Below are positions 1 through 8,324 of a DNA stretch of 64,000 nucleotides, piece by piece. Position numbers and translations under genes: made by a program. Every line of letters starts with the position of its first letter. Position 1 is the stretch's first letter. The notes beneath the pieces were generated by a model. The model did not search any database. It saw only the letters and a program-made list of their open reading frames with translations, and was not told the DNA's origin. Origin of the DNA: a virus; IMG/VR virus record IMGVR_UViG_3300036766_002289, positions 278,056 to 342,055 of that record; one strand, written 5' to 3'.

Positions 1-177
1 AACAAAGCTAAAGAAGAAAAATCACCTGGATTAGGTGGTTGTTTTACTGTATTGCTTGCTCTTGCCCTTACCTATCTTTCCTATTATCTAATAATTAATT
101 GGGTTGAGAAGGTCAATAACCACATGAAATCGGCGAATTCTCGCTTAGAAAGGCTTGAGAAACATGAAGGGCCGTGA
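1..177 (+). CDS. Small membrane protein, 5' end outside window
   Basis: Reading frame is open from base 1 to a TGA at 175-177 (58 residues visible). A Lys/Glu-rich start is followed by one strong hydrophobic segment (about residues 13-33), then a charged, possibly coiled tail. This is the layout of a single-pass membrane protein with a short cytosolic tail. The start codon lies upstream of the window, so the length is unknown. The stop nearly abuts the next start. No family recognised. Confidence 0.6.
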   Translation, partial: NKAKEEKSPGLGGCFTVLLALALTYLSYYLIINWVEKVNNHMKSANSRLERLEKHEGP

Positions 178-178
178 T

Positions 179-397
179 ATGCCAATGTGTTTCGGTGATA
201 ACCATAAGTGGACCCCCGCTGGTGGTTGTAAAGAAAATCCTGGGTATTATGGCGTTGGTGGTTCAGCCATTATGTATTCTGAAGTCTGCGAGCATTGTAA
301 GACTGAACGTAGCAGGATTTTTGGTGATAAGAGCGCAAGTGGCAATAGGAACCGTGGCTGGCGTTATGACGCCTACGGTGAATATAATTATGCTTAA
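179..397 (+). CDS. Small hypothetical protein with a C-E-H-C pair
   Basis: 72 residues from the ATG at 179, preceded by GAAGG at about 8 nt. Contains a CEHC pair near the middle and further Cys at the N-terminal side, which could hold a metal. The C-terminus is Gly/Asn/Tyr-rich. Its 3' end overlaps the next gene by 8 bases (ATGCTTAA). An in-frame ATG at 164 inside the previous gene is an alternative start. Confidence 0.55.
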   Translation: MPMCFGDNHKWTPAGGCKENPGYYGVGGSAIMYSEVCEHCKTERSRIFGDKSASGNRNRGWRYDAYGEYNYA

Positions 398-773
398 ACC
401 AGCAGAAACAATCAAGGAAGCTACCGATGCATTGAATGATGCTTGGACTGATTTTAAGCATAAATCCTCATTCTATTATCGTGTAATGCATGGTTCCGAA
501 GACGCTAAGGATGCCCACGAAGAATTTAGAATGACGTGTCAGCAAGTTTCTGGTTGGCTTGAGTATGGCGAACTTGGTGAAGGCACAATTTTTGTTGATG
601 AGTATGTGGGGAAGAAATCGCCCTTATGGATTGAGACAAAACAACTCCTGAATATGGCAGAATTTGTTCTAATTAAGTATCGACAATATAGCCGTAGGGA
701 TTTGCATTATAAGCCTAAATCCATGACTGAATTAAGTAAATTCATGAATTGGATATTTTGGCGATACTCATAG
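390..773 (+). CDS. Hypothetical protein
   Basis: 127 residues, starting at an ATG that overlaps the stop of the preceding gene (translational coupling likely). Mixed helical sequence rich in Trp/Tyr, no recognised motif. It ends just before the first CTTAGTTGTACC element at 774. Confidence 0.7.
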   Translation: MLKPAETIKEATDALNDAWTDFKHKSSFYYRVMHGSEDAKDAHEEFRMTCQQVSGWLEYGELGEGTIFVDEYVGKKSPLWIETKQLLNMAEFVLIKYRQYSRRDLHYKPKSMTELSKFMNWIFWRYS

Positions 774-811
774 CTTAGTTGTACCAGTAGAGCAAAGGGA
801 GAACAGACTTT

Positions 812-1186
812 ATGGACCAAGATATAGTTAAGTTGAAATCTGCTAAGGCTACGAAAGATGGCCGTATCTGTTTAACCATGTGGATGCCACCGAATTTGCA
901 TGGCTGGTATGAGATTTCTTTTTCACCTTCCGAGAGTGAGTTGTTATCGTTGGTACCAGCAGAATATCAAGATATAACCAACATCAGATTAGTGATAAAT
1001 GAAGTAGGTTTGCGAAGTAGCATAGCTGAAATTCAAAATCGTGGGTTACTAAAATTTGGAAAATCTTATGAATATAATTTTTGTCAAAAAATTCGTAAGC
1101 AAATGCAAAAAGAATTGTCGATAGTTGCGGATTGCCGAACCTATGAAGGTCAACCTAGTCGCAATATGGTCCAACAATTAGATTAA
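812..1186 (+). CDS. Hypothetical protein behind the first repeat element
   Basis: 124 residues; GGGAGA lies about 8 nt before the ATG. The N-terminal part reads like a small beta domain (WMPPNLHGWYEISF) and the C-terminal third is basic and helical. The last 9 bases overlap the end of the convergent homing endonuclease gene, so the endonuclease may have inserted right at its 3' end. No family recognised. Confidence 0.65.
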   Translation: MDQDIVKLKSAKATKDGRICLTMWMPPNLHGWYEISFSPSESELLSLVPAEYQDITNIRLVINEVGLRSSIAEIQNRGLLKFGKSYEYNFCQKIRKQMQKELSIVADCRTYEGQPSRNMVQQLD

Positions 1187-1987
1187 GACAGCTAATCTAA
1201 ATGCCTTTAATCCTTTATATCCTGATTTTTTAAGTACAAAACTGACAGTGCTGTGGTGAATGTGCCGTAATTGACAAATCTCGTTAATTGTCTTGCCTGT
1301 CGTCAATAATTTGAGTATCTCCTGATGGAGACGTGTTGCTCGCTCGAAACGATTGAGATGACTTAGGTTTATTCTTGACCATTTACGTTCCAAATAAGGA
1401 AGATGAAGGGCTATGCCAGTTTGTTTTAGGAATTTGACTGCTATGCTATTAGCAAAATTGACGACTGCATAACCTTTAGTGTTAATTTTGGCCACAGGGC
1501 ATTTAATACCCAAATGAGAATGTAATCTATGACTCATAAGGTTCAAGTTGGAAAGCCAACTACTATGAATTTTAATTGTTATAAAGGAATCTGGTCGTCC
1601 GCCTGATTGGGCACGGATAGAGCCGTCACCATCTATAAATCCAATTAAAAGAGGCCAAAATAAGTCTTTGTTGATTTTACTAAGGTCAGGCGGCTCATAA
1701 GTTTTACGGCAAGACATATTGAATTTTTTAGATATATTGGTAACTAATGGGTCTGAGAAGGCAGCACTAATTTGAGGATACGATTTACCATTGCACTTAA
1801 TAGTTCTATAATGAAAACTATTATCATACCCGACGTATTTGAGGAAGGTTTTTAGGTGGGCTTCATCCTTGATAGACAATGAAACGCAAAGACGATTGCC
1901 TTTGAAATGGCCGTCTGCCAATAAGAAACCTATCCAATAGTAAGATATTGGGGACTCGTTTAACAGTGAATGTAATTTTGATTTCAT
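1178..1987 (-). CDS. LAGLIDADG homing endonuclease with C-terminal HTH
   Basis: 269 residues. Two LAGLIDADG helices are visible: WIGFLLADG at about residues 18-26 and LLIGFIDGDG at about 113-122, each ending in the catalytic acidic residue. This is the single-chain, two-motif form that cuts a long asymmetric site. After the nuclease domain a C-terminal segment (about 228-255) reads as a helix-turn-helix (TINEICQLRHIHHSTVSFVL), as in other free-standing phage homing enzymes. It is antisense to all neighbours, in keeping with a mobile gene inserted between two phage genes. No intron or intein boundary is visible, so it is probably free-standing. Confidence 0.9.
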   Translation of the reverse strand: MKSKLHSLLNESPISYYWIGFLLADGHFKGNRLCVSLSIKDEAHLKTFLKYVGYDNSFHYRTIKCNGKSYPQISAAFSDPLVTNISKKFNMSCRKTYEPPDLSKINKDLFWPLLIGFIDGDGSIRAQSGGRPDSFITIKIHSSWLSNLNLMSHRLHSHLGIKCPVAKINTKGYAVVNFANSIAVKFLKQTGIALHLPYLERKWSRINLSHLNRFERATRLHQEILKLLTTGKTINEICQLRHIHHSTVSFVLKKSGYKGLKAFRLAVLI

Positions 1988-2060
1988 ACTCTATATGAGT
2001 ATCAGCAATAATTATTTGTGTCGTGTTTATTAAATTCTCAAGAACTTTTAGGAGGTTGAA

Positions 2061-2297
2061 ATGGACGCTAATCAGCAGGACAAGTTAGTGACGTTTGTTG
2101 CCACACTCATTGGCGTGGTTGCCGTGGCCGTTATTGTTGCGTGTGTTCTGGCACTTCCAGTTATGTTTCTCTGGAATGCTATTATCCCCGATATCACCAA
2201 GAATGCATTGGAACCGATTGGTTTCTGGCAGGCACTTGCTCTTAACGTCCTTTGTTGCATTCTTTTCAAGAGTAGTTCCAGTAGCAAGAAGGGGTAA
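2061..2297 (+). CDS. Small two-helix membrane protein
   Basis: 78 residues with a strong AGGAGGT ribosome site 5 nt before the ATG. Hydrophobic segments at about residues 10-38 and 55-70 are separated by a short loop, and the tail is SSSSSKKG. Likely an inner-membrane protein; function unknown. The stop abuts the next ATG directly. Confidence 0.75.
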   Translation: MDANQQDKLVTFVATLIGVVAVAVIVACVLALPVMFLWNAIIPDITKNALEPIGFWQALALNVLCCILFKSSSSSKKG

Positions 2298-2483
2298 ATG
2301 CAAAAACTAGCTTATAAATGGAGCAAACGCCATAAGGATTATCTAATCCATTTCCCCACAAGACCTGATGGGCGTTTGCTCTATGGCTTTTTTGAGAGTG
2401 ATTCAGCTAAAGAATTCCTAAAAGAACTAGAAGCCCGTGGCTACGATCTAACTACCCTTAAATTTGAGGTAAAACTGAAATGA
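2298..2483 (+). CDS. Small basic hypothetical protein
   Basis: 61 residues, starting immediately after the stop of the membrane protein gene and overlapping the next gene by 4 bases (ATGA). Basic N-terminus, then an acidic amphipathic helix. No motif recognised; operon position suggests co-expression with its neighbours. Confidence 0.7.
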   Translation: MQKLAYKWSKRHKDYLIHFPTRPDGRLLYGFFESDSAKEFLKELEARGYDLTTLKFEVKLK

Positions 2484-2884
2484 CTCTTCCTTTGGTGCCT
2501 ATGAGGAAGCTTGTTGAGGAAGCAAACAATCTTCCTGTTGAGCCTTATGAACGTGACTACGTTCCACGGGACGTTGTTGTTTTAGTAATTGATAGGGCAA
2601 GTATAGAGTTTCAAGATGAAGATGCTTCCTGTTTAGATTATGAAAGGATTAGGATTAAGCCTAACCCCCATATTCTTGCTGTTGCTTCTACCGATGGAGT
2701 ACGAAATTCTTATAGAATTTTGGCTCATTTCCCTCAGCGTATTCAGCAGAAAGCATTGCTTGCTTTTAGGTTACTAATTGGCTCGTTTGGCATTTACCCA
2801 TTTAAGCGTATTTGGGCATTAACCGTCCCTGAATCGTGGCGTGGAGAAGATGGCATTGACCAAACTATCGGAAACGTCAGATAG
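2480..2884 (+). CDS. Hypothetical protein
   Basis: 134 residues, coupled to the preceding gene by an ATGA overlap. Mixed alpha/beta composition, with a central acidic stretch (EFQDEDASC) followed by a basic RIRIKPNP segment. Its stop precedes the element at 2885 by one base. No family recognised. Confidence 0.7.
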   Translation: MTLPLVPMRKLVEEANNLPVEPYERDYVPRDVVVLVIDRASIEFQDEDASCLDYERIRIKPNPHILAVASTDGVRNSYRILAHFPQRIQQKALLAFRLLIGSFGIYPFKRIWALTVPESWRGEDGIDQTIGNVR

Positions 2885-2906
2885 CCTAGTTGTACCAGAG
2901 AGCCTA

Positions 2907-3341
2907 ATGAAAAACTTCATCCATGACCCACATGACTCTGACCCCAATTCGCCTATCCACGTCCTTAAAGAGGACAATATGAGTTGGTGTGGCTTACTCT
3001 ATGCTTTTTGGGAAGAAGTCCCAGATGAAAAGCTGCAAGCTACAGCCAGACATTGTGTTAAGTGCCACCAGAATTGGCAAGCTTCTACTGGACTTGCCGA
3101 GGCGTTACTTGGATGTAGTCCAGAATTACCCAAAGATAAGTTTGTACTAGTGTCGTCTAAGGGCTTAGTAAACGAAGCTAATCAACCTGTTGATTGGTCA
3201 TATGTCAGTCCAGACTTCATGTTATGCCGTGTCGCTGGCACTATGCGATATGATGAGGTCAAGTATTTCTTAGAGACTTCTGAAATTGGTAGCTTTATTC
3301 CAGTGGACAATGACCTACTCTTCAAGGTAACTCCAAAATGA
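2907..3341 (+). CDS. Hypothetical protein with a C-V-K-C-H motif
   Basis: 144 residues from the ATG at 2907, 11 bases after the repeat element. An upstream in-frame start at 2841 would read through the element and is less likely. Contains HCVKCH, which resembles a metal or heme site but has only one pair of Cys. It overlaps the next gene by 4 bases. Confidence 0.65.
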   Translation: MKNFIHDPHDSDPNSPIHVLKEDNMSWCGLLYAFWEEVPDEKLQATARHCVKCHQNWQASTGLAEALLGCSPELPKDKFVLVSSKGLVNEANQPVDWSYVSPDFMLCRVAGTMRYDEVKYFLETSEIGSFIPVDNDLLFKVTPK

Positions 3342-3547
3342 CTACAAAACAACTTAAGCAAATCAAGTCTTTACTATTAAAGATTCAAAATAAAAAGGAA
3401 GAATTGGCAGTGAAGCGGGATGAACTGCGCACTCATCTATACGATTTTGAAGACTTAATCAATAGTCTTGAAGCTGGCATTGAAGATATTGAAGCGGGCA
3501 TTGGTAACATTGAAACTGGCATTGATACTATTAGTGGCTTAATTTGA
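3338..3547 (+). CDS. Coiled-coil small protein
   Basis: 69 residues, almost entirely heptad-like helix. The second half has a repeated unit of about 7 residues (GIEDIEAGIGNIETGIDTIS), so the 3' end contains short imperfect tandem repeats. Probably an oligomerising protein. ATGA overlap with the upstream gene. Confidence 0.7.
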   Translation: MTTKQLKQIKSLLLKIQNKKEELAVKRDELRTHLYDFEDLINSLEAGIEDIEAGIGNIETGIDTISGLI

Positions 3548-3555
3548 GGTGAAAA

Positions 3556-3945
3556 ATGAAGATTAAGTATGTGATAATGAATTGCGGACGTGGTGTAACT
3601 GTGAGTGGGGACCGTGAAATTAAGCGGTTTGATACCGAACAGGAAGCCGAATTGGTCCGTGGACTTGGTAAATTGGATGTTACAAAGAACCCTAACATTA
3701 TCACGGTTAAAACTTTATTTCTTAAGCTGCGTAAGGCTAACATTCCTGAGAATGAAGCAGTACAAATCGTCGGCAATCTTCTTGTAGAAGTGAACGACGA
3801 ATTTGTTGAAAAATATCTTGATGAGACTACAGATATTTATGTTGATGTTATCTTGAGAATGAAATCGGAATTCGATAAGATTTCGCCTTTGTTGTTTCTC
3901 AAATATATTGAAAGTAATAAGCTGACGATTAAATTCTCTCTCTAG
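3556..3945 (+). CDS. Hypothetical protein
   Basis: 129 residues; GAGGTG lies 5 nt upstream of the ATG. Helical and charged, no recognised motif. Its last 17 bases overlap the convergent zinc-ribbon gene on the other strand. Confidence 0.7.
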   Translation: MKIKYVIMNCGRGVTVSGDREIKRFDTEQEAELVRGLGKLDVTKNPNIITVKTLFLKLRKANIPENEAVQIVGNLLVEVNDEFVEKYLDETTDIYVDVILRMKSEFDKISPLLFLKYIESNKLTIKFSL

Positions 3946-4123
3946 TGTGTAGCCAAAGAGCAAAGGATTCAGTCTGGCCAGTGACTTCAGCATGGCATTT
4001 TTTGCACATGCCGTGAGTTACTTGGTCAGTTGGCTTAGGCACATATGGTTCTCCAGCAGAATTGTCGGGTTTTAGTAAACGTTGGCACCAAGCACAAACT
4101 CTTGTTAAATCACTTTTCTCCAT
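3929..4123 (-). CDS. Zinc-ribbon small protein
   Basis: 64 residues, start chosen at MEKSDLTRVCAWCQ. Two Cys pairs, CAWC and CKKC, flank a loop and a THGMCKKC segment. This pattern (C-x2-C, then S/T-H-G-x-C-x2-C) is seen in small bacterial zinc ribbons. A longer frame upstream would extend into the divergent gene and is not supported. The start lies only 10 bp from the divergent start at 4134. Confidence 0.6.
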   Translation of the reverse strand: MEKSDLTRVCAWCQRLLKPDNSAGEPYVPKPTDQVTHGMCKKCHAEVTGQTESFALWLHTRERI

Positions 4124-4133
4124 AGGTTTATTT

Positions 4134-4781
4134 ATGGATATCAAAGAAACTATTAGGACAATTCGCAAGAAATACCGCGAACTAGCCGATGCTGAATGCA
4201 ATACGGTTTTTAGTGATTATTATTGCAAGCAATTTGATACACAATATGTTGGCAAATCCACCGACAAAATTCAAATTGACCAATACGAAGTAACTGATAT
4301 TGTAATCGACCACTACAATAATATGAATTGTAAGTGTGGTTTCATGCCTGTTGAATATCTGCGTCCTTTTCGTGTTATTTTCAATTCTCACTTCGATAAA
4401 GAAGACCATTCTTATTACTTGCGAGTAGGTTCCCATTTCTTCATCAATTACTTTCGTCAGAATCGTGACAAAATTGATGACGATTATCTCGCCGTAATGC
4501 TCCAGATGGATGACCATATGCCCAAAGAAACTGGCGGTAATCACTTCCGCGAATGGCTCTTAGGTCGTAACAATAATGGTTGTGGGGAACTACGTTACAA
4601 CCCTAAGCCCAAGCTATTAAAGAACTTAGTTCAAACCAAGGAAGGTTGGACATGGGAGCGGCCAAAGGATAATTGTGAGATTTGTCATGGCGAATCTGGC
4701 GGCGTTAAGGGCAATGAGAGCATCGTTAATGGGAAAGTAGTATGCGACTATTGTTCAGTTAAAATGCAGGAGATGTCATGA
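4134..4781 (+). CDS. Hypothetical protein with C-terminal Cys pairs
   Basis: 215 residues from the ATG at 4134. Cys pairs near residue 61 (CKCG) and at the C-terminus (CEICHG and CDYC) suggest two metal-binding spots; the latter resembles a small zinc ribbon. The middle is Tyr/Phe-rich. It overlaps the following small frame by 4 bases. Confidence 0.7.
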   Translation: MDIKETIRTIRKKYRELADAECNTVFSDYYCKQFDTQYVGKSTDKIQIDQYEVTDIVIDHYNNMNCKCGFMPVEYLRPFRVIFNSHFDKEDHSYYLRVGSHFFINYFRQNRDKIDDDYLAVMLQMDDHMPKETGGNHFREWLLGRNNNGCGELRYNPKPKLLKNLVQTKEGWTWERPKDNCEICHGESGGVKGNESIVNGKVVCDYCSVKMQEMS

Positions 4782-4911
4782 GCGAACCTTATTTAGGCAT
4801 TACTGTTGACTTGCACCTTTTTGGACGATATGTTTCTATTGCTAGTCCAAATATTTGATCCCTAATCAAGCTTATGACACAGAAGGTATGTGGGACGATG
4901 ACTTACCTTAG
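4778..4911 (+). pseudogene. Small gene with a broken frame
   Basis: An ATG overlapping the previous stop opens a frame that ends after 26 codons (TGA at 4856). The -1 frame from 4846 continues with 21 sense codons ending in DDDLP and uses the TAG inside the repeat element at 4907, as many intact genes here do. Joining the two frames gives a protein of about 44 residues. This is best read as a one-base frame disruption or a sequence error near 4846. Confidence 0.4.
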
Positions 4912-4927
4912 TTGTACCATTGAAACC

Positions 4928-5104
4928 ATGAATACTTGCACTGGTAGTGGAACTCTTGGCTACGTCTCAGACTACAATAAGCTGTTCAAGTCAGCAAAGT
5001 GTCCAGTCTGTGGCACCAAGGTTAAAGTGTCGTTCCCTGATAAGATGCACGAAAATCGTGCTAAGTTTAGCAGGCATAAAAATGAACCAAATTCGCATTC
5101 TTAA
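4928..5104 (+). CDS. Small zinc-ribbon-like protein
   Basis: 58 residues starting 9 bases after the repeat element with no clear Shine-Dalgarno. Contains Cys4 and a CPVCG knuckle, followed by KVKVSFPDK: a minimal treble-clef or ribbon fragment. It overlaps the next gene by 23 bases. Confidence 0.55.
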   Translation: MNTCTGSGTLGYVSDYNKLFKSAKCPVCGTKVKVSFPDKMHENRAKFSRHKNEPNSHS

Positions 5105-5291
5105 ACGCTGTCCTATTTGCCGCGCTGTTAGAGTCGAAGGCTCTGGCGGTTGGTCTACTGACTATGTTTGCGGCACCCGCCGTGGCAATGTCAGTGAAGA
5201 AATCCACTGGCAAGGGAAACTCTGCTTCGACCGAAAAGAAAAGTCTGAAGATAGAAAGGCTAAGAAAGCGGAGAAAACTAATGCAATATAA
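5082..5291 (+). CDS. Cys-containing basic small protein
   Basis: 69 residues; CPIC near the N-terminus, two more Cys later (YVCGTRR, KLCFDRK), and a Lys/Glu-rich tail. Likely a small zinc-binding protein. It overlaps both neighbours, and its stop lies inside the next gene's first codons (ATGCAATATAA). Confidence 0.55.
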   Translation: MNQIRILKRCPICRAVRVEGSGGWSTDYVCGTRRGNVSEEIHWQGKLCFDRKEKSEDRKAKKAEKTNAI

Positions 5292-5751
5292 CGCACCCAA
5301 TGTCCCTAATGGCTATTACACATACCATCTTCCTCATTGGGAAAATAAGGAACTCGCTAGAGTTTTTGAAGTTGATGGGGAACGATTCGTAGATTTCATT
5401 AATATGGACTCCCCACGAAGACTTAACAGTTTCCCCGCTAATGGGATTTTTGAATCTTCGGAACCGACCGATAATCTTAATCTGTCCCCAGAAGAAATTA
5501 AGGGCCGTGTTCAAGAATTAACCAAACACATTAAGGAATTAACCAAACACATTAAGGAATTGTTAGGCGGTCTTAGAAATCTTACTGGCATCCGTTGTAC
5601 TTGCGACGAAAAGACTCTATGCGTATCTGTCCCAGATAAGCTAAATGTTAGCTTGCCCACAAAGACACTCGGCAGACGATTCTATTTCCTTCTTGACGTG
5701 AAACTAGAATCTATTGAATACACTAATGATGATATCGGTCGCGTAGAGTAA
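5281..5751 (+). CDS. Hypothetical protein with a tandem heptad duplication
   Basis: 156 residues. Around residues 78-95 the heptapeptide ELTKHIK occurs twice in tandem, from an exact 21-bp direct repeat near 5515-5556, inside a predicted coiled coil. The rest is mixed, with three Cys around TGIRCTCDEKTLC. It ends two bases before the element at 5754. Confidence 0.65.
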   Translation: MQYNAPNVPNGYYTYHLPHWENKELARVFEVDGERFVDFINMDSPRRLNSFPANGIFESSEPTDNLNLSPEEIKGRVQELTKHIKELTKHIKELLGGLRNLTGIRCTCDEKTLCVSVPDKLNVSLPTKTLGRRFYFLLDVKLESIEYTNDDIGRVE

Positions 5752-5774
5752 ACCTTAGTTGTACCGAGATAACC

Positions 5775-6236
5775 ATGCACACATATGAAGCATCATCGCT
5801 GGCACGTCAACTCATGAACAGTCATGGCCTTGGTCAGTGGATTTTTTCCTTTGACCGTGCCAAACGCCGCGCTGGTCAATGCCGATATAGGGCTAAAACC
5901 ATTTCCCTTAGTGAAAACTACGTGCGTCGAAATACGGAAGATGACGTGCGTAATACCATTTTGCATGAAATTGCTCATGCCCTTGTTGGTCCAGGCCACG
6001 GGCATGGTCACGTCTGGAAACAAATGGCTATCCTGGTCGGTGCAAAACCCACTCGTTGCTACGGCGAACATATTGATATGCCAAAAGGCCGCTATCATGC
6101 CAAGTGCAATGGCTGTAATCTGGAATGGAATTTCCACCGTAGACCCAGGAAGACTAAGGGTCGTTATTGTCGTAAGTGTGGCCCTGTCATTGGCTTACTA
6201 CAATGGAGTCCAAATTGTATTTCGATATTCTCGTAA
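5775..6236 (+). CDS. SprT-like zinc metalloprotease
   Basis: 153 residues. HEIAH at 64-68, with a further His in GHGHGHVWK (about 79), forms the SprT/Spartan-type zinc site. The C-terminal half carries the usual zinc ribbon, C-x2-C at 111-114 and C-x2-C at 132-135. SprT-family proteins act as cytosolic proteases on DNA-linked or misfolded proteins. Whether this one is active in phage infection is not shown. The start at 5775 is only 9 bases after the repeat element and has no clear Shine-Dalgarno. The last 34 bases overlap the next gene. Confidence 0.88.
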   Translation: MHTYEASSLARQLMNSHGLGQWIFSFDRAKRRAGQCRYRAKTISLSENYVRRNTEDDVRNTILHEIAHALVGPGHGHGHVWKQMAILVGAKPTRCYGEHIDMPKGRYHAKCNGCNLEWNFHRRPRKTKGRYCRKCGPVIGLLQWSPNCISIFS

Positions 6237-6394
6237 CTCATCCACGATTTACTAACCAATATATTGAAGTCCTATTAGATGCCCCCGAAGGACTATCTGA
6301 GAAAGTCTATCAGGAATTGGCTAGAGAATACCTCTACCGAACCAATTACGAAGCATATTGCTTTGTAACCGAAAATCCAAGGAAGAAATCATGA
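6203..6394 (+). CDS. Small hypothetical protein
   Basis: 63 residues from the ATG at 6203, inside the SprT gene's 3' end. A short beta-alpha pattern (ESKLYFDILVTHPRF, then APEGLSEKVYQELAREY) suggests a small folded domain. It overlaps the next gene by 4 bases. Confidence 0.6.
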   Translation: MESKLYFDILVTHPRFTNQYIEVLLDAPEGLSEKVYQELAREYLYRTNYEAYCFVTENPRKKS

Positions 6395-6609
6395 AATGGA
6401 AAGTTGAATTAGAAAAGACGTGGCGAAGACAACACGTTTCAGTCGTGTTTGCTAATGCAAATGATCCCTATGACCGCACTACACTTGAGGTTATTTGTCC
6501 TAATGCTAACGACGCCAGCGAGTTACAACTTGCCATGACCTTATGCAAAGTCCTTAATAAGGCTTGTGCGGAAGGCAAGGCTACACTTAGCTTAGTTGTA
6601 CCAAAGTAA
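6391..6609 (+). CDS. Small hypothetical protein reading through a repeat element
   Basis: 72 residues. The frame passes through the element at 6591 (codons for LSLVVPK) and stops at 6607-6609. A few genes in the window carry the element in the frame that avoids its TAG, so the C-terminus is simply extended. No motif recognised. Confidence 0.6.
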   Translation: MKWKVELEKTWRRQHVSVVFANANDPYDRTTLEVICPNANDASELQLAMTLCKVLNKACAEGKATLSLVVPK

Positions 6610-6621
6610 GGAGAGCTAGTC

Positions 6622-6792
6622 ATGACCATTCGAGAATATCTCAAGGGCCTTACTGAGAAGTTAAATGGCCTTTACTTTGAAAATGACCTTGATCTTCGCA
6701 TGACCACTTTTGATGTAGCTACGTTCCAATTAGCAGCTATTGAATACACCGAAAGCTGCAAAGACCAAATAGGAGAATTCAATGGAATCTGA
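6622..6792 (+). CDS. Small hypothetical protein
   Basis: 56 residues; AAGGAGAG lies 8 nt before the ATG. Helical, acidic C-terminal half. It overlaps the next gene by 11 bases. No family recognised. Confidence 0.6.
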   Translation: MTIREYLKGLTEKLNGLYFENDLDLRMTTFDVATFQLAAIEYTESCKDQIGEFNGI

Positions 6793-7054
6793 AACTTTTA
6801 ATTTCACCGTCATCAATCCCGATACCCAACGGGAAACGGTTATCCATGTTTATTCTAATCCTAATAGCAAGCGATTTGCTATTAATGGCACCATTATTGA
6901 TGGCCAGCAATTAGCTGAATTGGGTATGCTTATGTTCGCTCTTGCTTGCCAGCATGATTCCCCCGACGTTGATTCTTGCGATGCATTGCTGGAAGGCTTT
7001 GAAATCCCTGTCCCCGTTCAAGAACTAATTGAGGTGGCTTATGGTAAAGCTTGA
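6782..7054 (+). CDS. Small acidic hypothetical protein
   Basis: 90 residues, preceded by AGGAG. A beta-strand-rich first half (TFNFTVINPD, VIHVYS, FAINGTII) and an acidic helical second half. Overlaps the next gene by 14 bases, a tightly coupled pair. Confidence 0.65.
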   Translation: MESETFNFTVINPDTQRETVIHVYSNPNSKRFAINGTIIDGQQLAELGMLMFALACQHDSPDVDSCDALLEGFEIPVPVQELIEVAYGKA

Positions 7055-7439
7055 TCCCCGCTTCTCCAAGACTGAATTTGCTGTGGAAGGCGATTCTTTC
7101 GTCTACCATGCCCTTTGGGGGAAGTATTCAACGGAAACACTGTATAAGACCCCAATGAGTGTAGTTCGTTGGGAAGAAGATTGTATGGGAACAGTAACCC
7201 AGATTGGCTACCTGGACACTATTGGCGAAGTGGGTGGCCGAATGAGAGGTCGTCCAATCAATATTAATTTTCGTTGGGCTAAACTCAATGGCCATTCAAT
7301 TATGTTTTATGATCCCTGTTCCCAATTAGTGGATTATAAGATGGTTGAAGACTGGCTGGACAAGTATACTAAATTCCGCCGTTGTGATGCCAATAACTTC
7401 CATAATGTTTTGGAACTAATCAAGGCATTCCCGAGGTAA
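7041..7439 (+). CDS. Hypothetical protein
   Basis: 132 residues, start taken at MVKLDPRF with GAGGTGG upstream. An aromatic beta-rich N-terminal half (HALWGKYSTETLY) is followed by a helical end. The next gene begins 5 bases after its stop. Confidence 0.65.
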   Translation: MVKLDPRFSKTEFAVEGDSFVYHALWGKYSTETLYKTPMSVVRWEEDCMGTVTQIGYLDTIGEVGGRMRGRPININFRWAKLNGHSIMFYDPCSQLVDYKMVEDWLDKYTKFRRCDANNFHNVLELIKAFPR

Positions 7440-7443
7440 AACT

Positions 7444-7656
7444 ATGAATGATAGAGGAAATCAGCCAGCCTTCCCAAACACGGAAACCGATATGTTCCAA
7501 AAATGGATGTTCCAAAAATGGCAAGGCATAACTTTAAGAGAGTATTACGCTGGTTTGGCGTTACAGGGTTTACTCGCTCGTGAATATACCGCTGACGCTG
7601 CACAAAAAGCAGTAGAACTTGCAGAAACCTTGTTGGATGAATTGGAGAAACCATGA
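7444..7656 (+). CDS. Small phage protein of the GITLREYYAGLALQG type
   Basis: 70 residues. The segment GITLREYYAGLALQGLLA followed by an Ala/Glu helix matches a short protein common in unrelated tailed phages; its function is unknown. A short direct repeat at 7496-7520 encodes MFQKW twice. It overlaps the next ATG by 4 bases. Confidence 0.7.
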   Translation: MNDRGNQPAFPNTETDMFQKWMFQKWQGITLREYYAGLALQGLLAREYTADAAQKAVELAETLLDELEKP

Positions 7657-7853
7657 AAATTGAAATCAATTTCAAGACTCCTGATGCTGTCTATGATGCA
7701 ATCGAGCGAAGTTTTTCCAATACATTTCCTTTGCACATGACCCCGCTCGATAAACGCGCCACAATCGACCATTATAAGAACAAACTGGACAAGTGGATTG
7801 AGTATGGCGAAAGCGTCACCCTTGTCTATGACACACTGAGGCCGATACCTTAG
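7653..7853 (+). CDS. Small hypothetical protein
   Basis: 66 residues, coupled by ATGA to the previous gene. Its stop is the TAG of the repeat element at 7849. Mixed alpha/beta, no motif recognised. Confidence 0.6.
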   Translation: MKIEINFKTPDAVYDAIERSFSNTFPLHMTPLDKRATIDHYKNKLDKWIEYGESVTLVYDTLRPIP

Positions 7854-7869
7854 TTGTACAGTAGGAGCT

Positions 7870-8116
7870 ATGTCAATGATCTTTGAAATGGTCGTCTACT
7901 GCGGAGCATTGAAAGTCTTCCGCATCCTGAATAGCACATCCCGAAGAATTGAAGTATCGGCGTCCACCGAGTTTTAACTTTGATCCTAGTGGTGATGCAG
8001 GCAGTGCAAAACACTTGCGACGTAAGGCTAAGGCTAAGAGAATTAAGCAGCGGAATCCCCGAAATAGGATTAAGAACAATGGCGAAGAAGAAACTAACTC
8101 CAGCACAGGAACGTAA
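7870..8116 (+). pseudogene. Small gene with a broken frame
   Basis: An ATG with TAGGAGC upstream opens a 35-codon frame ending at 7977. The +1 frame becomes open at 7931 and continues for 61 codons (HPEELKYRRPPSFNFDPSG, then a basic KAKAKRIKQR stretch) to a TAA at 8114-8116. Codon use in the second frame looks coding. A single base change near 7925-7935 would join them into about 82 residues. Either a decaying gene or a sequence error. Confidence 0.4.
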
Positions 8117-8255
8117 ACAAATACAAGATTACATTATGTTCTTGGAAAAGCGCCTCGCATCCAAGAATTATAAGGCTAACGTCTCAACCGAAGAATATCA
8201 GAAGACAAAAGAAAAATTGGACAAAGCTCGTTTTCGTCTTAAAATCTTGAAATAA
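8079..8255 (+). CDS. Basic helical small protein
   Basis: 58 residues from MAKKKLTPAQ; almost all helical, rich in Lys/Gln/Glu, likely a coiled coil. It starts inside the end of the broken upstream frame. Confidence 0.55.
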   Translation: MAKKKLTPAQERKQIQDYIMFLEKRLASKNYKANVSTEEYQKTKEKLDKARFRLKILK

Positions 8256-8324
8256 GATTGACCAATCGTATTATTAAAGCTTTGATTATCGTCGCTTTTC
8301 CGATATGATTGGGGGAGAACTAAA